This document shows positions 1-6,002 of a DNA stretch of 10,409 nucleotides, piece after piece. Both the position numbers and the translations under genes were made by a program. The DNA is from Anaerolineae bacterium (lineage in GTDB: Bacteria > Chloroflexota > Anaerolineae > Promineifilales > Promineifilaceae). The first letter of the stretch is position 1. The number at the start of each line of letters is the position of its first letter. The stretch is from contig JANQGC010000127.1 in NCBI GenBank assembly GCA_028277515.1, forward strand, positions 1 to 10,409. The letters are read 5' to 3'. Under the pieces are notes generated by a model. It ran no database searches and was not told the DNA's origin. It saw nothing but the letters and a program-made list of their open reading frames with translations.

Positions 1-1324
1 TACGAGCCAACTGCGCGCCCAGGATAGCGCGCCATCGGCGCCGCAGCTCACCCCGACCTCAACGGCCGCGCCGATTAATACCGACACCCCTACGCCCACC
101 GCCTCCGCGACGGGCAGTATGACGCCAACAATGACTATTACACCAACGGCCACGATAAACCCAACCGAGACGGCAACCGCCACGCCTACTATCAGCGCCA
201 CTGTCACCATGACCCCCACGGTGCCGGCAACGCCAACGGCCACAGCAACCCCGTCAACCATGCCATTTAATGATGTCTATATGCCGGTCATTCTTGTTCC
301 GGCCGGCGGCATGATGACCCCACCGGAATTGGTATCCTCCGCTGATCCCGTGGATTTCGCAGCCGCCCGGCAAGAAGCGCAAAGCGAGGGCTTAGATATC
401 GCCTTCAACAAAATTGGGTTTCATGTCGGTCTTTTTGGCAACCGCCAGGGACTTGACAAATGGATGGAAGATCTGGATGCGGCCGGCGTGCCCATGTTCT
501 TAAAAACAGCCAACGACGCGGAGCCGATTTACGAAGCGCAGCAGCTGATGCAGGCCAGCGGCGTACCGCATATCCTGGTTTACCGCGACGCACGCTCACA
601 ATATGACATCCCGCGCTATGACCTGCCACCGGAGGAAGCGGCCGAAATAAGCTGGGGTCTGAACAAAGGCATTTTCCCGCCCGAATTAGATCCCTCCCTG
701 GTCTGGGTTGAGACCACTAATGAACCGGATAAAAATAAGGCTGCCTGGCTGGCCGAGTTTTCCTTAGCCACGGCTAAAATGGCCGTGGCCGATGGATATA
801 AATACGCAGCATTTGGTTGGGCTTCGGGTGAACCGGAGCCGGAAGATTGGGAATCGCCAGAAATGTTGGCCTTCCTGGAATATGCCGGAAACCATCCTGA
901 CCAGGTCGCTATCGCCATTCATGAATACAGCTACCAGACCGACACTATCAGCAACATTTATCCCTGGCTAGTTGGCCGTTTCCAGAAGCTGTTTGCGGTC
1001 TGCGATAAATATGGCATTAATCGGCCGACGATATTAATCACTGAATGGGGCTGGGAATATGATAAAGTTCCCACACCCAGCGAAGCTATGGAAGATATCG
1101 CATGGGCTTCCTGGCTCTACGCCGCCTATCCCGAAGTGAAAGGGGCCGGTATTTGGTACCTGGGTGAAGGCGATCAATTTGGTGATATTCACAACCAGGC
1201 CCAAAAGCTGATCGACCCCGTACGCGATTACACCTTGAAGAATTACTTCAAGATTCGCCCCGGGCGGTATGATATCGACGAGACGATCTTCATAACGGAT
1301 CCGCCAACACTCCTCGGTCCATAA
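1..1324 (+). CDS. Secreted glycoside hydrolase-like protein (clan GH-A type), 5' partial
   Basis: The reading frame is open from the left edge, so the true start and any signal peptide lie outside the window. The first ~87 visible codons are a Thr/Pro/Ala-rich stalk (TPT, ATPT and TATPT runs), followed by a 'VYMPVILVP' segment of the kind seen after such stalks in Chloroflexota surface proteins. The remaining ~320 residues look like a TIM-barrel glycosidase. An 'ETTNEP' motif has its Glu at codon 722-724 (candidate acid/base), and 'ILITEWGW' has its Glu at codon 1043-1045 (candidate nucleophile). They lie 107 residues apart, as expected for clan GH-A. 'AIHEYS' and 'GAGIWYLG' fit later barrel strands. 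The protein is probably exported or surface-attached and would act on a polysaccharide or glycoconjugate; the substrate cannot be told. I cannot assign a GH family, and a non-catalytic homologue is possible. A hairpin follows the stop by 29 bases. Confidence 0.75.
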   Translation, partial: TSQLRAQDSAPSAPQLTPTSTAAPINTDTPTPTASATGSMTPTMTITPTATINPTETATATPTISATVTMTPTVPATPTATATPSTMPFNDVYMPVILVPAGGMMTPPELVSSADPVDFAAARQEAQSEGLDIAFNKIGFHVGLFGNRQGLDKWMEDLDAAGVPMFLKTANDAEPIYEAQQLMQASGVPHILVYRDARSQYDIPRYDLPPEEAAEISWGLNKGIFPPELDPSLVWVETTNEPDKNKAAWLAEFSLATAKMAVADGYKYAAFGWASGEPEPEDWESPEMLAFLEYAGNHPDQVAIAIHEYSYQTDTISNIYPWLVGRFQKLFAVCDKYGINRPTILITEWGWEYDKVPTPSEAMEDIAWASWLYAAYPEVKGAGIWYLGEGDQFGDIHNQAQKLIDPVRDYTLKNYFKIRPGRYDIDETIFITDPPTLLGP

Positions 1325-1353
1325 CACAAATTGCCTAATGTAACTTCAATGTA

Positions 1354-1375
1354 GGCCGATTTGGTAAAATCGGCC
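1354..1375 (+). terminator. Perfect 9-bp hairpin after the glycosidase gene
   Basis: GGCCGATTT (1354-1362) and AAATCGGCC (1367-1375) are exact inverted repeats around the loop GGTA. The hairpin starts 29 bases after the stop codon. There is no T-tract after it (GGCGCGATTTGG), so it is not a canonical rho-independent terminator. It could be a weak terminator or an mRNA 3'-end stabiliser. Confidence 0.45.
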
Positions 1376-1695
1376 GGCGCGATTTGGCAATACCCAAAGG
1401 GCACGCTGATCGCGCTACATACTTACTCAAATGAAACACATCCATTGTCTAACTTGTGATGTCTGAGCAATTTAGGCAAATTACTCTACACCTGGAATTT
1501 GATTTTAACAATTTATAACTGCACTCTGGTGGCGAATCTCACTTGTCTCAATTCTGTTTTTTAATTACACTGGTATATAGTATTGGGCAGGTCTGTTTTT
1601 CTTGTGTGGCTAAGATGGCCAGCTTCGTCGCAAATCAAAATAATAATACTCAAAACAACATCGCTTGGGGTGGTCGGTTTCGGCCGCCTCAGCTA
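1376..1695. other. Intergenic stretch before the SH3 lipoprotein
   Basis: No gene is supported here. A weak stem, GAGCAATTT/AAATTACTC with loop AGGC and one mismatch, lies at 1465-1486. AT-rich hexamers (TATAAC near 1516, and TGGTATATA near 1571) could serve as -10 elements, but neither has a good -35 partner. The frame of the next gene stays open back to a TTG at 1543. I regard that extension as untranslated leader because the lipoprotein signal peptide begins at 1696. Confidence 0.4.
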
Positions 1696-2493
1696 ATGGC
1701 AATTAAACGAGCCAGGCCGATTATTCGTCTCGTTCTCGTCATCTTTTTCATTCTTTCCAGCAGTGGCTGTACTGTTGTTGAGAATCTATTCGGCAAGGAC
1801 GAGCCAATTGGCCTCGAATTTGGCTACAGTCCGCCTATAGTACCCTTGCGGGTAAGTGTAAACACCTGGGGAGAGGTCAACATATCCGCCACCACTTACG
1901 TCGTTACGCCTCTGGGTACATTTGATGCCAATGCGATTGCCGACCCCACTCGTTATTTTGACGGCGTACAGAACACCCTTACCATTCGCATTGATGATCA
2001 GGATTGTATATTTGACCTGAATGGCGGTGATTTTGATTTTGAACTCCAGGGCAATAATTATGAGTTAGTTCGCTTGAACTCGCAAAATAAAAACATTTTT
2101 GTGGAGTTAAAAGGGCAGGCATACACAGGCTGCAAGCAGCGCACGCCTGTTGCCTCTCGTAGAGTGCCGATTCAAAGCGGCGACGAGTTAAATTGCCCGG
2201 GGGCTTCCCCATCACATGTTGTCCTCGGTGGCCGGGCCGTGATTTCTGTAAACCAGGCCACTGTGCACACTGAGCCCAGCGAGTTGGCTCCTTTGGTCAG
2301 GAATAAGTACCTGCGTAGGGATCGCCTGGTGACAATTGTCGATGGGCCAGTCTGCGGCCAGGGCAATCCCGGCCATGTCCTATTCTGGAAGGTGCAAAGT
2401 GAGGAGATCTCTTTTAGCGACGGCAGCCGAGGTGTTGTCGTTGGCTGGGTCGGTGAGGAAAGTGGAGATGTCTATTTGCTGAAGCCATACTAA
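1696..2493 (+). CDS. Lipoprotein with C-terminal SH3-like domain
   Basis: I chose the ATG at 1696 (265 residues) over the upstream TTG at 1543. It places a normal lipoprotein signal directly at the N-terminus: a basic n-region (MAIKRAR), a hydrophobic stretch at residues 9-20, and a relaxed lipobox SSG-C with the lipidated Cys at 25. No strong Shine-Dalgarno precedes it, so the start is moderately secure. Residues ~26-160 form an unassigned, probably beta-rich domain with 'LTIRIDDQDCIFDL' and 'GGDFDFELQG'. Residues ~167-265 match the bacterial SH3-like pattern: 'NCPG' (Cys167), 'TVHTEPSELAPLVRNK', 'VTIVDGPVCGQG' (Cys220), 'WKVQ', 'GWVGEESGDVYLL'. Cys167 and Cys220 may form a disulfide. Such domains usually bind peptidoglycan or other surface ligands, so a cell-surface binding role is inferred. 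There is no clear terminator after it. Confidence 0.75.
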   Translation: MAIKRARPIIRLVLVIFFILSSSGCTVVENLFGKDEPIGLEFGYSPPIVPLRVSVNTWGEVNISATTYVVTPLGTFDANAIADPTRYFDGVQNTLTIRIDDQDCIFDLNGGDFDFELQGNNYELVRLNSQNKNIFVELKGQAYTGCKQRTPVASRRVPIQSGDELNCPGASPSHVVLGGRAVISVNQATVHTEPSELAPLVRNKYLRRDRLVTIVDGPVCGQGNPGHVLFWKVQSEEISFSDGSRGVVVGWVGEESGDVYLLKPY

Positions 2494-2579
2494 TTTCGTC
2501 CAGGCGCGTTTGTGATGTGTGCTATTATAGCCGACAGTCAAATCACGATACCAAAGGTGGAAAAGCTAAACCGCACTAC

Positions 2580-2591
2580 TACCCGCTTAAT
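2580..2591 (+). promoter_or_regulatory. Distal copy of the ArsR operator half-site
   Basis: TACCCGCTTAAT here is identical over 12 bases to 2883-2894, the left part of the palindromic operator at the ArsR promoter. The matching right arm is missing (TACATAACC instead of CGGGTA), so it is a half-site. It could be an auxiliary binding site or a leftover of a duplication. Confidence 0.4.
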
Positions 2592-2653
2592 TACATAACC
2601 GAAATTTCCAAATCGTGTTCATTGGCGAAATTTGAATCTCCCCAGGATAGTGT

Positions 2654-2821
2654 CTAAACCCGGGATGCTATATATTCTATGATTTCTTTTTCCAGGCGGT
2701 CGGCTAAATCGTCCTTGGCGATGTCCAGATCGTAGTCCATTTGTAATCCAAGCCAGAATTACTGGTCATTGATTCTAATACTATATTGTCCTGCCGGAGA
2801 TGCAAAAGCTAGATAACCCGA
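2654..2821 (-). pseudogene. higBA toxin-antitoxin relic (internal deletion fusing HigB to HigA)
   Basis: Reading leftward in one frame from 2821, the first part includes 'AGQYSIRINDQ', the core of RelE/HigB-type toxins (usually GDRxGQYSIRINDQWRICF). A TAA (2759-2761) follows directly. The same frame then resumes with 'FWLGLQMDYDLDIA' and a charged tail to a TAG at 2654-2656. That is the C-terminal signature of HigA-type antitoxins (HTH family, 'FWLNLQxxYDL'). The order HigB then HigA is normal for these operons. The last ~12 residues of the toxin and the first ~70 of the antitoxin, including its HTH, are missing, which suggests a single deletion of roughly 250 bases. No start codon or ribosome site remains. 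Neither the toxin nor the DNA-binding part can be functional. The family calls come from remembered motifs. Confidence 0.7.
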
Positions 2822-2827
2822 TTACCC
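2811..2827. promoter_or_regulatory. Candidate upstream operator half-sites of the ArsR promoter
   Basis: AGATAACCCGATTACCC lies 21 bases upstream of the -35 box. Its CCCGATTA is the inverted match of TAATCGGG (2891-2898) in the main operator. Its AGATAACCC is the exact inverted match of GGGTTATCT (2913-2921). Together with the downstream palindrome it would let a dimeric regulator grip both sides of the promoter. It overlaps the edge of the higBA relic. Confidence 0.4.
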
Positions 2828-2847
2828 ACATAAATGCATAATTTCCC

Positions 2848-2876
2848 TTGACAAGCGCCATAAAACCTGCTATTAT
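2848..2876 (+). promoter_or_regulatory. Near-consensus sigma-70 promoter of the ArsR-family gene
   Basis: TTGACA (2848-2853, perfect -35) is followed after exactly 17 bases by TATTAT (2871-2876, one mismatch to TATAAT). The expected start is near 2883, about 56 bases before the ATG. A strong promoter with a palindrome on its start point fits an autorepressed regulator gene. Confidence 0.8.
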
Positions 2877-2882
2877 CTATTG

Positions 2883-2900
2883 TACCCGCTTAATCGGGTA
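2883..2900. promoter_or_regulatory. Palindromic operator at the ArsR transcription start
   Basis: TACCCGCTTAATCGGGTA is an inverted repeat with perfect 6-base arms (TACCCG/CGGGTA) and a central TTAA. 16 of its 18 positions are symmetric. It begins 6 bases after the -10 box, so bound protein would block initiation. ArsR/SmtB proteins bind such imperfect inverted repeats in their own promoters. That this regulator binds it is inferred from position. Confidence 0.65.
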
Positions 2901-2938
2901 ACATAAATACCAGGGTTATCTAACAATACGAGGTCATT

Positions 2939-4039
2939 ATGCCCGCATCTGTCCAAACCATTATCAATCCCAAGCTCAAGAAAATTTCGGTTGCACTTGA
3001 ACCGGCCAACAATGCCCTGCACAGCTTGATGTTGTTGGTGAAGGCTGAAAAATTGCAGGGTCTAGATCCCTGGGTTGAGCACACACTGCAAGAAATGTCA
3101 ACGGCCGAATTTCAAACGCACCAGCTGGTAATGATCGGCCTTTATTATGCCATCTCCCCGGAACGAAGCTGGCCAAGTTTCCCGGCCTATCTTGAACGCT
3201 TAGAAACCATCGACCCACTCATCCTGCGCGATCGCCTGCTGGAAAATTACCTCCACATGCCCTGTCAGAATGAAGAAAAATACGGGAATGTCAATCGGGA
3301 GACGGTGCTGCACTCAGCAGATCATTATATACGATTCCTGGAAAGCCGCTTTGGGGAAGATCTGATCGATGTCGAGCTAGAATCCCAGGCCTATACCTAT
3401 GCCATCAATCCCACAGCCATGAAACGATTGATCGCCTCCCATCTGCGAACCATGTGGGAAAAATACCTGGCCGAAGAATGGGCGAGAGTTGAGCCGATGC
3501 TCAAAGCATCTGTGCGCGCTTTCCAGGAAGTTGACTTTGAGAATTTGAGCCACCAACAAGCGGCCGAATTCGTCACCGGGCAGGATGTTTCCCAGGCGCA
3601 TTGGCTTAAATGGTTAGAGAAATCTGACCGGTTGATTTTTATGCCCTCCGCCCATGTCGGTCCTTATCTCGGCCAGTTCAAACAGGGACAAACAATGGGT
3701 CTCGTCTTTGGCGCCCGGCTGCCTGAAGGCAGCAGTGTCTCCGCTCCCGATTTGAGCCGCCAGGAAATCGTCGTGCGCCTCAACGCCCTGGCTGATGACA
3801 CGCGACTGCAAATATTGCGGCTCATTTACGAGGACGGAGAGCACAGTTCACAAGAAATCATGCAAACCCTTTCCTTGAGCCAATCGGCCGCCTCCCGTCA
3901 CTTGAAACAGCTCAGCGCCAATGGCTACCTGGCAGAGCGTCGCTGTGATGGCGCCAAATGTTATTCACTCAACGAGGAAAAGATTGGCAGCACGTTACAG
4001 GCACTGGCCATCTTCCTCACCGGAACGCCTTTTCCTTAG
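2939..4039 (+). CDS. ArsR-family winged-helix regulator with long N-terminal domain
   Basis: The protein has 366 residues, where classical ArsR proteins have ~100-120. The ATG is set by GAGG at 2930-2933, five bases upstream. The C-terminal domain (residues ~271-366) is a clear ArsR winged helix: 'LNALADDTRLQILRLI' dimer/helix-1 region, 'HSSQEIMQTLSLSQSAASRHLKQL' with recognition helix ~314-325, and wing 'AERRCDGAKCYSL'. Residues 1-~270 are an alpha-rich domain I cannot name with certainty. It recalls the N-terminal region (DUF5937-like) of other long ArsR-family proteins and may hold the ligand site. The usual ArsR metal-site motif ELCVCDL is absent. Two Cys in the wing (336 and 341, C-X4-C) are notable but not proof of metal or redox sensing. 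The gene has its own promoter, a palindromic operator and a terminator, so it is monocistronic and probably autorepressed. The signal it senses is unknown. Confidence 0.8.
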   Translation: MPASVQTIINPKLKKISVALEPANNALHSLMLLVKAEKLQGLDPWVEHTLQEMSTAEFQTHQLVMIGLYYAISPERSWPSFPAYLERLETIDPLILRDRLLENYLHMPCQNEEKYGNVNRETVLHSADHYIRFLESRFGEDLIDVELESQAYTYAINPTAMKRLIASHLRTMWEKYLAEEWARVEPMLKASVRAFQEVDFENLSHQQAAEFVTGQDVSQAHWLKWLEKSDRLIFMPSAHVGPYLGQFKQGQTMGLVFGARLPEGSSVSAPDLSRQEIVVRLNALADDTRLQILRLIYEDGEHSSQEIMQTLSLSQSAASRHLKQLSANGYLAERRCDGAKCYSLNEEKIGSTLQALAIFLTGTPFP

Positions 4040-4049
4040 CCCACCTCTC

Positions 4050-4107
4050 GGTCCCGCGTTCCGCTCTCGTTCCCCTTCTTCCGAGGCCGGAACGTGGGGC
4101 CATTTTT
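4050..4107 (+). terminator. Rho-independent terminator of the ArsR gene
   Basis: GGTCCCGCGTTCCG (4050-4063) pairs with CGGAACGTGGGGCC (4088-4101) over 14 bases, two of them G-T wobbles. A small inner stem CTCG/CGAG sits in the 24-base loop. ATTTTT follows at 4102-4107. It starts 11 bases after the stop codon. Confidence 0.8.
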
Positions 4108-4364
4108 CACCGTAATGGTATTTGTTTATCTTTGGGAAAAACAACTTCATCTGATCTAGCTTACCGGACAGTTTAGAAAAAGGACGCGGACAAGAGCGGA
4201 TTTACGCCGATAAAAATAAAAAATTCAGCATCATCAGCGTGAATCACCGTCCAATTAATCTTCCCTTTGTAAAAGTGCCGGGTTACTATTCACCTGATCA
4301 GTGTCTTAGGTCATATGAAAATAATATCATTGTTTTTCCTGTTATATAAAAAGGAGAAATTGTC
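4108..4364. other. Spacer with degenerate repeat, upstream of the two-domain wHTH protein
   Basis: No gene is supported. It holds an imperfect inverted repeat (4182-4252), a CGGGTTAC half-site (4279-4286), and a Shine-Dalgarno AAGGAG at 4351-4356, eight bases before the ATG at 4365. AT-rich stretches (TAATATCAT near 4322, TTATATAAA near 4342) give no convincing -10/-35 pair, so I do not call a promoter. Confidence 0.45.
4182..4252. repeat. Degenerate long inverted repeat
   Basis: GATTTACGCCGAT (4199-4211) pairs with ATCAGCGTGAATC (4233-4245), with one G-T wobble and one mismatch. The outer GGACG (4182-4186) pairs with CGTCC (4248-4252). The arms resemble the 'GGACGCGGAT...ATCCGCGTCC' dispersed intergenic hairpins I remember from several bacterial genomes. 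That resemblance is recollection, not a search result. It appears to be a decayed copy. Confidence 0.5.
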
Positions 4365-5282
4365 ATGTTTAGCAATGTAGATGTTTGGAAAAATGCGCAG
4401 GAAGCCGTTCAAGCCTATACCCCGTTTTATCAACAGGAAGCTGTTCAGAAAATTCGGGATGCTGAGGCCGGGCAATACTGGTTCGCTCTCTTAACAGCCA
4501 AGGGTTTAGAACCTGCCCCTCTGACCTTTAATGATTTGCGGGCGGTTAATCCCTACGCTGCCCCCACCCGCATTAAAGAACTGTTGAAAAAGGGGATAAA
4601 AGACGCGTTTTTTACTGAAACGGATGAAGGAAAATTTCGTGTCGCTGAGAAGGGCAACAAAGTACTGGATGCTTTTTTCAATACGGCGCAGAAGAAATTA
4701 CTCGAAGCCCCGTCTCTCTCTCCGGCTGAGATGAACCGGTTGGCTCAGCTCTTAGGTAAAATCGTATCGGCCACAGAAGCTGCGCCCAAACCGGCAAAGA
4801 AATTCTCGCTGGCCGGCAGCCGCTGGACCGATCCGCAAAATGGCGCTCCGGCGGCGCTCATGGTCGACCAGTACATCACCGACCTGGCCCGCTACCGGGA
4901 TGATGCGCATATTGCCGCCTGGCAATCCAGCGACTTAAATGGTCATGAATGGGAAGCGCTGACGTTTGTGTGGAATGATGACGCGCATTCGGCCGAGGAG
5001 CTGGCTGAAAAACGAGAAAATCGCGGCTATTCTATCCAAGATTACGCCGAGGCATTACACGTCCTGGCCCAGCGCGGCCTGCTCCTGGATGATGGAGGTC
5101 AATATCAATTGACGCCGGAAGGGCAAAGTCTGCGCGACCAGGCCGAAGAAGAAACGGATCGGTTATTCTATGTCGGATGGGCGGTCCTCAATAAGGATGA
5201 TCTAAAAACCATGAACCAATTACTGATTGATTTGAAACATGTTTTGCAGGAAGCGGTAGAACCGGAACCGGTCGCCGCATAA
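4365..5282 (+). CDS. Two-domain winged-helix protein, SCO6745-like C-terminal half
   Basis: This 305-residue soluble protein has no signal peptide or membrane segment. Its start is fixed by AAGGAG eight bases upstream. Residues ~35-135 look like a MarR-type winged helix ('YWFALLTAKGLEPAPLTFNDLRAVNPYAAPTRIKELLKKG' then 'DEGKFRVAEKG'). A Lys/Ala/Pro linker follows at ~136-150. Residues ~165-295 ('YRDDAHIAAWQSSDLNGHEWEALTFVW', 'AEKRENRGYSIQDYAEALHVLAQRGLL', 'LTPEGQSLRDQAEEETDRLFYVGWAVL') match the pattern I know from SCO6745/SalK-type helix-turn-helix proteins of actinobacteria. A regulatory role is therefore plausible, but DNA binding is not shown and the targets are unknown. It is transcribed apart from the ArsR gene (terminator between them) and ends at a strong terminator of its own. 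A half-site resembling the ArsR operator lies ~80 bases before it. Confidence 0.65.
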   Translation: MFSNVDVWKNAQEAVQAYTPFYQQEAVQKIRDAEAGQYWFALLTAKGLEPAPLTFNDLRAVNPYAAPTRIKELLKKGIKDAFFTETDEGKFRVAEKGNKVLDAFFNTAQKKLLEAPSLSPAEMNRLAQLLGKIVSATEAAPKPAKKFSLAGSRWTDPQNGAPAALMVDQYITDLARYRDDAHIAAWQSSDLNGHEWEALTFVWNDDAHSAEELAEKRENRGYSIQDYAEALHVLAQRGLLLDDGGQYQLTPEGQSLRDQAEEETDRLFYVGWAVLNKDDLKTMNQLLIDLKHVLQEAVEPEPVAA

Positions 5283-5292
5283 AGTTGATTGT

Positions 5293-5341
5293 CCCCGGAA
5301 ACGGCCGTTCCTCTGGTTCGTTTCCGGGGCTTTCTCTTTTT
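5293..5341 (+). terminator. Rho-independent terminator
   Basis: CCCCGGAAACG (5293-5303) and CGTTTCCGGGG (5319-5329) form a perfect 11-bp stem with a 15-base loop, followed by CTTTCTCTTTTT. It begins 11 bases after the stop of the preceding gene and works only in the + direction. Confidence 0.9.
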
Positions 5342-5414
5342 ATTTAATCAGCCCCGACATAAAATCCGCCACCACCTCTCGCCTATGTTCCTGAATAGGA
5401 ACGATCTCAACACC
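5340..5414 (-). pseudogene. Possible C-terminal coding relic, family unknown
   Basis: Leftward from a TGA at 5415-5417, an open stretch of 24 codons reads 'GVEIVPIQEHRREVVADFM' and a few more residues before a TAA at 5340-5342. The composition is protein-like and resembles a C-terminal tail, and no start codon or ribosome site is present. It is too short to identify and could be chance. The gap 5342-5558 holds no other gene. Confidence 0.2.
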
Positions 5415-5441
5415 TCAATAAGTTACGAAAACCTTAGCTGA

Positions 5442-5469
5442 TTGTGTGCTAGAAGTAGTTTTGTATATA
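5442..5469 (+). promoter_or_regulatory. Candidate promoter of the rhodanese gene
   Basis: TTGTGT (5442-5447) and TATATA (5464-5469) are 16 bases apart, and a TG precedes the -10 directly. Each hexamer has two mismatches. The predicted start near 5476 lies just before a palindrome. Confidence 0.4.
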
Positions 5470-5477
5470 GTTACTGG

Positions 5478-5495
5478 GTTTGCCCACGGGCAGAC
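5478..5495. promoter_or_regulatory. Palindrome downstream of the rhodanese promoter
   Basis: GTTTGCCCACGGGCAGAC has arms GT-TGCCC and GGGCA-AC that are symmetric apart from one base pair and the central AC. Its position at about +2 to +19 of the predicted start suggests an operator. It could instead be a 5'-UTR hairpin. Confidence 0.35.
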
Positions 5496-5558
5496 ACAAG
5501 GAATTATAAAGAGTGAGCCACAAAAATTACCCACTTATTAAATGAAAAGAGAAACCTG

Positions 5559-5993
5559 ATGAAAAAATTGTTAACCATTTTCCCAATAATTGTTTTGGTA
5601 TTGATCCTTGCAAGCTGTGGGGGTGCTTTAGAAACGGCCGAACGCACCCAATCAGATGCCCCTTCCACTTCCCTGGAAGATCTCGCCCCGGCTGTTGATG
5701 TTCATACAACCTATGATTTGAAAGACAATGAGGGAGTTTATCTCTTAGACGTTCGCGAACAGCATGAATATGACGAGAAACATATTCCCGACATAACACT
5801 GCTTCCGATGAGTGAAATTGAAAGCCGCCTGAATGAAATCCCAACGGATAAAGAGGTAATTATCACCTGCCGTAGCGGCAATCGCAGCGGGCAGGTGGCG
5901 GAATTCTTACGTCAAAACGGCTTTGACAACGTCCATAACATGGAGGGTGGGATCATCGCCTGGGAAGAAGCAGGATATCCGGTAGAGCAATGA
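5559..5993 (+). CDS. Rhodanese-domain lipoprotein
   Basis: The 144-residue protein starts with a textbook lipoprotein signal (MKKLL, hydrophobic core, lipobox LAS-C with Cys20). It is therefore exported and anchored to the membrane. A short Ser/Thr/Glu linker leads to a single rhodanese domain (~48-144) with 'LLDVREQHEYDEKHIP' (Asp64, Arg66) and the six-residue active-site loop starting at the catalytic Cys104, 'CRSGNRS'. Rhodaneses carry sulfane sulfur as a persulfide on this Cys, typically moving it from thiosulfate or polysulfides to a thiol acceptor. The loop Cys is intact, so activity is likely, but donor and acceptor are unknown. The Shine-Dalgarno is weak (AAAAGAG, 5546-5551). The gene stands alone and converges with the peroxidase gene. 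Confidence 0.88.
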   Translation: MKKLLTIFPIIVLVLILASCGGALETAERTQSDAPSTSLEDLAPAVDVHTTYDLKDNEGVYLLDVREQHEYDEKHIPDITLLPMSEIESRLNEIPTDKEVIITCRSGNRSGQVAEFLRQNGFDNVHNMEGGIIAWEEAGYPVEQ

Positions 5994-6002
5994 AATAGTA
6001 AC

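Larger units (their letters stand above)
2494..2938. other. 445-base gap: higBA relic plus ArsR control region
   Basis: This gap contains no intact gene. Its left third (2494-2653) has no good terminator, but it carries TGCTATTAT at 2519-2527 and TACCCGCTTAAT at 2580-2591. Both are exact copies of elements in the ArsR promoter/operator ~300 bases further on. The middle (2654-2821) is a minus-strand toxin-antitoxin relic. The right end (2811-2938) is the promoter, operators and ribosome binding site of the ArsR gene. Each is listed separately. Confidence 0.6.

Noticed and set aside
119..262. Thr/Pro-coding repeats as a tandem DNA repeat or CRISPR-like array
   Set aside because: The repetition is at the protein level (TPT/ATPT) with varied codons; there are no fixed repeat and spacer units.
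1543..1695. TTG-started N-terminal extension of the SH3 lipoprotein
   Set aside because: It would bury the lipoprotein signal 51 residues inside the protein, its sequence is unlike a secreted N-terminus, and no ribosome site precedes it.
3958..4176. 72-residue + strand open frame at the end of the ArsR gene
   Set aside because: It overlaps the ArsR C-terminus in another frame and runs through the terminator.
4313..4350. AT-rich hexamers as promoter of the gene at 4365
   Set aside because: No -35 partner at acceptable spacing, and the TATATA near 4343 would place the start inside the ribosome binding site.
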